NCBI GenBank assembly: GCA_947463775.1 | Contig: CANHVD010000003.1 | Coordinates: 1 to 31,425 of the forward strand | From: Planctomycetaceae bacterium | Lineage (GTDB): Bacteria > Planctomycetota > Planctomycetia > Planctomycetales > Planctomycetaceae | Length of the DNA stretch: 31,425 nucleotides | Direction of reading: 5' to 3' | Shown here: one piece after another, positions 26,863-31,425 of the stretch | Numbering within the stretch: the stretch's first letter is position 1 | Layout: the number at the start of each line of letters is the position of its first letter | Notes under the pieces: generated by a model | Told to the model about the DNA's origin: nothing | Seen by the model: the letters and a program-made list of their open reading frames with translations, nothing else | Database searches by the model: none | Position numbers and translations under genes: made by a program

Positions 26863-27324
26863 ATGCGGTTTCGCTATAAGAATCGACAGGGAGCCAGCAA
26901 GCGTTTAATCGACATGACGCCCATGATCGACTGCGTCTTTCAGTTGCTGCTGTTTTTTATGGTGGCCAGTCGATTTGAAGAAGAATCCAAGGCTTCCGGC
27001 GAAGGATCGCTAGACGCTACGTTGCCGGATGCCGTGGCCGCCATGCCGATGGTGATGCGACCGCGTGAGATGGTCGTCAACATAAACGTTGATGGTCAGT
27101 ACTATGTGGCTGGTGAATTGCACAATGAGGTGCAATTGGCGGAACGACTGCAGCGGGCAGGAACGAATAATCCAGGAAACCAGCCGGTCGTGATTCGGGG
27201 GGACGAACGATCCGACTGGAAGTACATCGCACGGGTTATGAGTCTTTGTAACAAGGCCGGAATTCGCGACTATCGAGTGGCGGTGATTCCGCCGGAGGTC
27301 GCCAAGGAGGGGCCCGAGCAGTGA
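26863..27324 (+). CDS. ExbD/TolR family biopolymer transport protein
   Basis: 153 residues. One N-terminal membrane helix carries the family block DMTPMIDCVFQLLLFFMVAS, in which Asp23 matches the essential proton-path Asp of ExbD. The periplasmic part (VVNINVDGQYYVAGELHNEVQLAERL, PVVIRGDERSDWKYIARVMSLCNKAGI) has the TolR-like fold pattern. Its last bases overlap the GTG start of the next gene (27321-27324), so all three proteins are probably made in fixed ratio. Confidence 0.93.
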   Translation: MRFRYKNRQGASKRLIDMTPMIDCVFQLLLFFMVASRFEEESKASGEGSLDATLPDAVAAMPMVMRPREMVVNINVDGQYYVAGELHNEVQLAERLQRAGTNNPGNQPVVIRGDERSDWKYIARVMSLCNKAGIRDYRVAVIPPEVAKEGPEQ

Positions 27325-30300
27325 GAGATCTTGTTCAGCTTTCGAATGAAGAATTGAACGAGCTGACAACTGCTCAGCGACTGAGAATATTCGTCGCCAT
27401 AGGTGTCTCTGTCGCCTGTGGAATTGTTTCTCTGCAGGGCATGGCGGCTGTTTTCACCGATGCCAGTGTTGTTCCGCTGCCGGGTATGCAGCACCTTTCA
27501 GGTCAGATCGCGTGGGCGTTCGCGCTGATCGCGATGTTGCTTCTGGTTACATTTCTGGTTCGCGGTGTGATCAAACGCCGGTTGCAGTGGGCGATCGCTC
27601 TGAGCCTGCTGCTTCATTTTCTCTTGTGTCTGTCGATGACAACCGTGGATTTTCGAGGGCCGTTGCCAACACCTGCTCAGGCTGCTGATCTCTCACAGAT
27701 CCCCCGTGAAGAGTTTACTCTGCCCGACTACGCCACCAGTGACGTGCCGGATCCTGCTGCAGCGTGGCTGCAGCAGGATGAGACCGAAACACCTGATCGT
27801 GAGCTTGAGCCTGAGCGTTCGGAAATGATGATCGCTAAAGCTGAAAAGGCGGAGTCAGAGGCTGTTAAATCGCCTGAAGTTGCAGAGGAAGCAGAGACGC
27901 CGGAACGTCGTGAGAAAGTCGAGCTCGCTCCTGACTCTGCGGAGCAAATGCAACGTCAGGCGACTTCGGGTGAGATTCAAGAGCTGGAAGCCATCGCAGC
28001 TCCGGATGTCGCGGCCGCAGCATCCGCTGAAGAAGTGAAACTAGAGGATCAGGTCCAGCAGAATAAATCGGCGGCAGAAATTCCGGTTACTGAGCGTCAG
28101 TTGGACAATAGCGATTCGCCGGAAATGCAGATTGAGGCCGCCCAGATTCAGGCGAATCGTAGTGACGCCGCTGTGACTCCGGAGATGGTGGATGCCGCTG
28201 CTTCCGAACGGGAGGTTGCCGAAGCCGAGGCTGTTGAATCAAAGCTTGAAGATATCCAGGTTGCATCAAAAGAGGCGGCTCAATCGACATTGAAAGAGCG
28301 AAGCACAGACATCAGTCGCCAAGCCTCGGCCAATCCAGCTTCAGCGGCAGAATCAAACATGCAGGCCGACCCGGCTTCTCCGTCTGTTGAGCCGACTGTC
28401 AGAGCGCAGGTTCCATCTCGGTCCTCGCTAGCGGACCAACATGCTGGAGGTGCTCCGGCTGATGGCGGAGTTGCCGTGATGGCACGCTCGACAGTGTCCG
28501 CCGCCCAGGCTGCATCGACTGGTGTTGCTGCTGAAAGTATTGAGGTCTCGTCGACCGGTGAGGTTTCCTCGCCAACGTTTTCTGAGTCCGCCAACTCACG
28601 ATCCGGCCAGCGGACTACTACAGCGAAAGTACCTGGCGGGACGATGGCCGCAGGTGAACTGGAATCTTCGACTGGTCCGACGGGTTCTGGAGTTGCCGAC
28701 AATTCGCCATCGGGAGTGAAGGTTGCCAAATCGCAGTCTGTTGGTGCGGCCAGGCCCGGGTTGGGCACCGAAGCAGGCTTGTCGATTGCTCCGGGACGAC
28801 GTTCAGATTCCGGTGCTGAAGTTGTTGGAACGGCGGCGAGTGAAAGCGAAGTGAGTAGTGTCGGAGTCGGAACCAAGCCATCGGCTGAAGGGATGATTGC
28901 CGGACCGGCGCGAACTGCAACCGGGCGCCAGAGCAGCGGATTACCGACTGGGAAAGCGACGGGTGAGCCCGGGGCATTGATCCAAAGTCGAACCGGATCA
29001 AATGGAGTGGGTCCCTCTTCGACTGCAGCATCCGGGCTAATGAAAGCCGCAACAGGAGGCATCGACGGGGCACGTGGGACCGAACCCAATGCTCGTCTTT
29101 CAGTCACGGACGGCTTTGCGGGCGGACGTGGTCCCGGCCTGGCACGATCGAAATCCATGGGGGCTTTGCCGGGTTTAACCGAAGGAGCTGTGGCAGCGGA
29201 ACGAGATGGTGCTCTGGTGATTGCTGGCCCGCAGGCGGTTTCTGCGGGACTTGCTGCTGTCGCTGGTCCCAGAACCCGCGCGCTGCCTCGACGATCTGCA
29301 GGATTGCCGGGAGCGAGTGGACCTGCTCCGGCGTCTTCCGGAGTTGGTACTGCTGGAGATCCTTCATTGAGTTCACGAATTACGACTCCATCAGGACGCA
29401 AGGGTGTTGGGACTGATCGGCCGTCGTTGGCATCGGCTGAAGCGATTGCCGGATTGGCAAAACGGTCGGTTCAGGGACGCGGCAGTTCACCGGAGGCCTC
29501 AATCCCTGAGAGTCTTTCGATGCGAACAACAGATGCACGTCGTGAGGCCGCGAAGACGCTTGGAGGTTCAGAGGACTCTGAAGAGGCTGTTGAACGAGGT
29601 CTGCAGTGGCTTACTCGCAATCAATATCCTGATGGACATTGGAGCATTGATGATTTTCCCGGGGAGACGTCTGAGTCGCTCGGTGAAGGCAGCTTTGTGT
29701 CCAATAGTGCGGCGACAGGGTTGAGTCTGCTGGCGTTTCTGGGAGCCGGATATACTCATCAGTCTGGAAAGCATCAGGAAGTCGTTGATCGTGGAATGAA
29801 GTGGCTGGTAGAACATCAGAAGCCGGATGGAGATCTGTTTGCTGATGAAACCAAATATGTCTGGTTTTATAGCCACGGAATAGCGTCGATCGCGCTTTGT
29901 GAAGCGTATGGACTGACGAAAGATCCTGCCCTGCGAGCCCCTGCCCAGAAGGCTTTGGACTTTATTGTCGAGTCACAACATAAAGAGTTCGGAGGATGGA
30001 GATACCGTCCACAGTTTGAATCGGACACGTCTGTTTCCGGCTGGCAATTGATGGCTCTTAAGAGCGGTGAAATGGCGGGACTGAAAGTGCCCAAAGAGGC
30101 CTACACGGGAGTGAGTCGCTGGCTTGATTCTGTGGAGAGCAAGTCGGCTGCCGGGCAGTTTAGTTATCATCCCAGAGAAGAAGTCAGCCCTGCCATGACT
30201 GCGGAAGGACTGCTGATGCGGCAATATCTGGGAGCCAAACGCGAAGACGCTCAGTTGATTGCCGGTGCAAATTATCTGCGAACACGTTTGCCCGATTTTG

Positions 30301-30572
30301 GCCAGCGTGACGCCTACTATTGGTACTATGCCACGCAGGTGATGTTTCACATGCAGGGAGATCATTGGAACGAGTGGAACAATGGTTTACGAGATCTGCT
30401 CGTGACGACTCAGAGTAAAGAGGGATCGGTCAGCGGCAGTTGGGATCCTTCTCGACCTTCGCCTGACAAATGGGCTAATGGCGGTGGTCGTCATTATCTG
30501 ACATGCTTGAATCTGTTGATGCTGGAAGTCTACTACCGGCATTTACCGCTCTATCTGGAACTCGAAAAGTAA
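27321..30572 (+). CDS. Giant TonB-like protein with C-terminal squalene-cyclase-like alpha-toroid
   Basis: 1083 residues, GTG start overlapping the exbD stop. Residues 22-45, 63-83 and 91-107 are three membrane helices; the third, ALSLLLHFLLCLS, contains Ser95-LLL-His99, the SxxxH pattern of the TonB helix that contacts ExbB/ExbD. Residues about 115-330 are acidic and Ala/Glu-rich, 330-740 are Gly/Ser/Ala/Pro-rich low complexity, enough to cross a periplasm. Residues about 748-1083 are prenyltransferase/squalene-cyclase-type repeats (GLQWLTRNQYPDGHWS, GMKWLVEHQKPDGDL, KALDFIVESQHKEFGGWRY). The cyclase DxDD acid motif is absent (SDTSVSG stands near its place), so a binding or peptide-processing role is likelier than cyclisation. 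Confidence 0.85.
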   Translation: MRDLVQLSNEELNELTTAQRLRIFVAIGVSVACGIVSLQGMAAVFTDASVVPLPGMQHLSGQIAWAFALIAMLLLVTFLVRGVIKRRLQWAIALSLLLHFLLCLSMTTVDFRGPLPTPAQAADLSQIPREEFTLPDYATSDVPDPAAAWLQQDETETPDRELEPERSEMMIAKAEKAESEAVKSPEVAEEAETPERREKVELAPDSAEQMQRQATSGEIQELEAIAAPDVAAAASAEEVKLEDQVQQNKSAAEIPVTERQLDNSDSPEMQIEAAQIQANRSDAAVTPEMVDAAASEREVAEAEAVESKLEDIQVASKEAAQSTLKERSTDISRQASANPASAAESNMQADPASPSVEPTVRAQVPSRSSLADQHAGGAPADGGVAVMARSTVSAAQAASTGVAAESIEVSSTGEVSSPTFSESANSRSGQRTTTAKVPGGTMAAGELESSTGPTGSGVADNSPSGVKVAKSQSVGAARPGLGTEAGLSIAPGRRSDSGAEVVGTAASESEVSSVGVGTKPSAEGMIAGPARTATGRQSSGLPTGKATGEPGALIQSRTGSNGVGPSSTAASGLMKAATGGIDGARGTEPNARLSVTDGFAGGRGPGLARSKSMGALPGLTEGAVAAERDGALVIAGPQAVSAGLAAVAGPRTRALPRRSAGLPGASGPAPASSGVGTAGDPSLSSRITTPSGRKGVGTDRPSLASAEAIAGLAKRSVQGRGSSPEASIPESLSMRTTDARREAAKTLGGSEDSEEAVERGLQWLTRNQYPDGHWSIDDFPGETSESLGEGSFVSNSAATGLSLLAFLGAGYTHQSGKHQEVVDRGMKWLVEHQKPDGDLFADETKYVWFYSHGIASIALCEAYGLTKDPALRAPAQKALDFIVESQHKEFGGWRYRPQFESDTSVSGWQLMALKSGEMAGLKVPKEAYTGVSRWLDSVESKSAAGQFSYHPREEVSPAMTAEGLLMRQYLGAKREDAQLIAGANYLRTRLPDFGQRDAYYWYYATQVMFHMQGDHWNEWNNGLRDLLVTTQSKEGSVSGSWDPSRPSPDKWANGGGRHYLTCLNLLMLEVYYRHLPLYLELEK

Positions 30573-30577
30573 ACACG

Positions 30578-30928
30578 ATGTCCGGTAAGGCCCCAGTTAT
30601 TGATCAGCCTGCTTCGTTAGTTGATCGCCGTCGCCGAGTTGGAATCATCGCTTTGGCGTGTGGGCTTTTGTCCGTCTATGGTCTTTGGGGCGGCTATCAG
30701 GATTCTGCGTGGCCTGCCGCCTGTCTTCGAATCGGAATCGTGCTGGGAGCACTCTGGCTGTGCCTTCCGGTCAGTCGTCGACCAACGGTCTGGAACGGTC
30801 TTGGACGCGGACGACTAGCGGTGCTCGTGCTGCTGGCTGTATTCGTTAACAGGATCAAGGTTCTGTTCCCGATTCTTCTTGTGATCGGAATCGCGGTCTG
30901 GATTGTTCGCCCCAAGAAACGGCGATAG
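30578..30928 (+). CDS. Small multi-pass membrane protein
   Basis: 116 residues, starting five bases after the giant protein's stop, so last gene of the envelope operon. About four hydrophobic segments (GIIALACGLLSVYGLWG, LRIGIVLGALWLCLP, LAVLVLLAVFV, VLFPILLVIGIAVWIV) alternate with Arg/Lys-rich turns, and it ends KKRR. No family recognised. A strong hairpin terminator follows 35 bases later. Confidence 0.7.
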   Translation: MSGKAPVIDQPASLVDRRRRVGIIALACGLLSVYGLWGGYQDSAWPAACLRIGIVLGALWLCLPVSRRPTVWNGLGRGRLAVLVLLAVFVNRIKVLFPILLVIGIAVWIVRPKKRR

Positions 30929-30962
30929 GACGAAGACGATCTTTTCCGTTGCCCCACAAAAG

Positions 30963-31002
30963 ACAAACAGCCCGGCATTCGCGATGAATGCGGGCTGTTT
31001 GT
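30963..31002. terminator. Rho-independent terminator, probably bidirectional
   Basis: ACAAACAGCCCGGCATTC (30963-30980) pairs with GAATGCGGGCTGTTTGT (30986-31002) except for one bulged G, a stem of about 17 pairs around a five-base loop. The plus side lacks a T run, but AAAAG precedes the stem, which reads as CTTTT on the minus strand; it can serve both the envelope operon and the minus-strand gene from the right edge. Confidence 0.82.
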
Positions 31003-31042
31003 CCCGAAACAGGAGACACGGGTGTTCGGGAGGTTGTTTTCC

Positions 31043-31054
31043 GGGGGGGGGGGG
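31043..31054 (+). repeat. 12-base G homopolymer
   Basis: An uninterrupted run of twelve G in non-coding DNA just after the terminator. It is much longer than any other homopolymer I noticed in the window, and its length may be unstable or miscalled. Confidence 0.9.
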
Positions 31055-31073
31055 AGGCGAAGAGGGCGTTTTC

Positions 31074-31223
31074 ACCACAGAGGTCACGGAGAGCATAGAG
31101 GATTCACAGAAGCGGTCGGACCGCAGAACTTTTTGAACGCAGAGGTCGCTGAGGAACGCAGAGTTAAGTCTTGTATTGCTTTGCTCCGCGATTCCTCTCT
31201 GTGGACTCAGTGACCTCTGTGGT
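31074..31223. repeat. 150-base element bounded by 14-base inverted repeats
   Basis: ACCACAGAGGTCAC (31074-31087) is the exact complement of GTGACCTCTGTGGT (31210-31223). Inside are related partial copies (GCAGAGGTCGCTGAGG near 31139-31154 and a CCTCTCTGTGG stretch near 31194). It encodes no credible protein and looks like a small dispersed intergenic repeat. Confidence 0.75.
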
Positions 31224-31250
31224 TCAATAAATCGTTCAGCAGTCGTGATA

Positions 31251-31268
31251 GCTCGGAGGGCTGACGCC
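31251..31268 (+). repeat. Dispersed 18-base repeat, copy 2
   Basis: Identical to 6729-6746 (GCTCGGAGGGCTGACGCC). Here it lies just past the stop of the right-edge minus-strand gene. Confidence 0.8.
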
Positions 31269-31287
31269 CTGCCGTGCGGCTTCAGAC

Positions 31288-31425
31288 TTAGTAAGAGCTG
31301 TTGTCGTAAGAGCTGTTGTTGCCCTTTTCGCCCTGAGCTGGGCTGTTGCAGGTGATGTCGCAGCTGTTGTCGCACTCGTCCTGGAAGTCCAGGTTTGTGC
31401 TGCCGACAACTTCGCCCTTCTTGCC
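31288..31425 (-). CDS. C-terminal end of an unidentified gene (5' part outside window)
   Basis: 45 codons are open from the right edge to a TAA at 31288-31290. Visible are VVGSTNLDFQDECDNSCDIT and a polar tail ending NNSSYDNSSY. Three Cys lie close together (DECDNSCDITCNS), and the last ten residues come from a 15-base tandem repeat (31291-31320). Codon use is regular (many GGC, AAC, CTG) and unlike neighbouring repeat DNA, supporting real coding. I recognise no family; a small secreted or surface protein is a guess. Confidence 0.6.
   Translation of the reverse strand, partial: GKKGEVVGSTNLDFQDECDNSCDITCNSPAQGEKGNNSSYDNSSY
31291..31320 (+). repeat. 15-base tandem duplication at the end of the right-edge gene
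   Basis: GTAAGAGCTGTTGTC (31291-31305) is followed by GTAAGAGCTGTTGTT (31306-31320), one base different. On the minus strand this encodes the repeated NSSY at the C-terminus. Confidence 0.85.

Noticed and set aside
28280..29401. 373-codon minus-strand open frame
   Set aside because: It lies opposite the GC-rich low-complexity linker of the TonB-like protein, is Pro/Ala/Ser-rich and has no ribosome-binding site; a compositional artefact.
27321..30572. Squalene-hopene cyclase as the function of the giant protein
   Set aside because: The repeats are cyclase-like, but the DxDD catalytic motif is missing and the domain is attached to an ExbD-coupled membrane anchor and a long linker.
30815..31375. 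186-codon minus-strand open frame
   Set aside because: It runs through the terminator, the G run (read as poly-Pro) and the repeats, and overlaps a membrane protein gene and the right-edge gene in another frame.

Overview
The window looks like chromosomal DNA of a planctomycete (moderate confidence, from gene content only). Pointers are a C30-type carotenoid module with an aldehyde dehydrogenase, an ExbB/ExbD pair followed by a giant protein with a squalene-cyclase-like C-terminal fold, a very long ExeA-like ATPase, many Gram-negative-type signal peptides and lipoboxes, and short dispersed palindromic repeats. No tRNA, rRNA, CRISPR array, transposase or phage gene was seen.

Left part (1-6656). 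A minus-strand isoprenoid group runs from a squalene/phytoene synthase (3248-4186) to a CrtN/CrtI-like desaturase (1570-3138) and an aldehyde dehydrogenase (start 1570, running off the left edge). The last two overlap as TGATG. IspH, which supplies IPP and DMAPP, diverges from the synthase at 4348. Together they suggest synthesis and oxidation of a linear carotenoid to an acid. A coupled minus-strand pair follows: an anchored NTF2-like exported protein and an unrecognised multi-pass membrane protein.

Middle part (6885-13626, plus). A membrane desaturase and two tandem paralogous B12-binding-type radical SAM proteins are joined by two ATGA overlaps, so they are very probably one translational unit that modifies a lipid or hydrocarbon. 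A small zinc-ribbon membrane protein, a Gfo/Idh/MocA oxidoreductase and an MFS-like transporter follow.

Centre (13937-19415, minus). Genes for a 1007-residue ExeA-like ATPase, a glycogen branching enzyme and a small Cys-rich lipoprotein.

Right part (19803-30928, plus). MobB, a TIM-barrel isomerase, a Cys-containing conserved small protein, a GT4 glycosyltransferase, a DUF2088/LarA-like protein and cytidine deaminase (the last three tightly packed), a hypothetical protein, then a four-gene envelope operon: ExbB, ExbD, a 1083-residue protein with a TonB-like SxxxH membrane helix and a C-terminal alpha-toroid, and a small membrane protein. A strong hairpin terminator follows. The right end (31003-31287) holds repeats and a 12-G run, then the C-terminal end of an unidentified minus-strand gene.

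The points most worth following are the desaturase/double radical SAM unit, the TonB-like toroid protein, and a palindromic repeat that sits in frame inside the aldehyde dehydrogenase gene.
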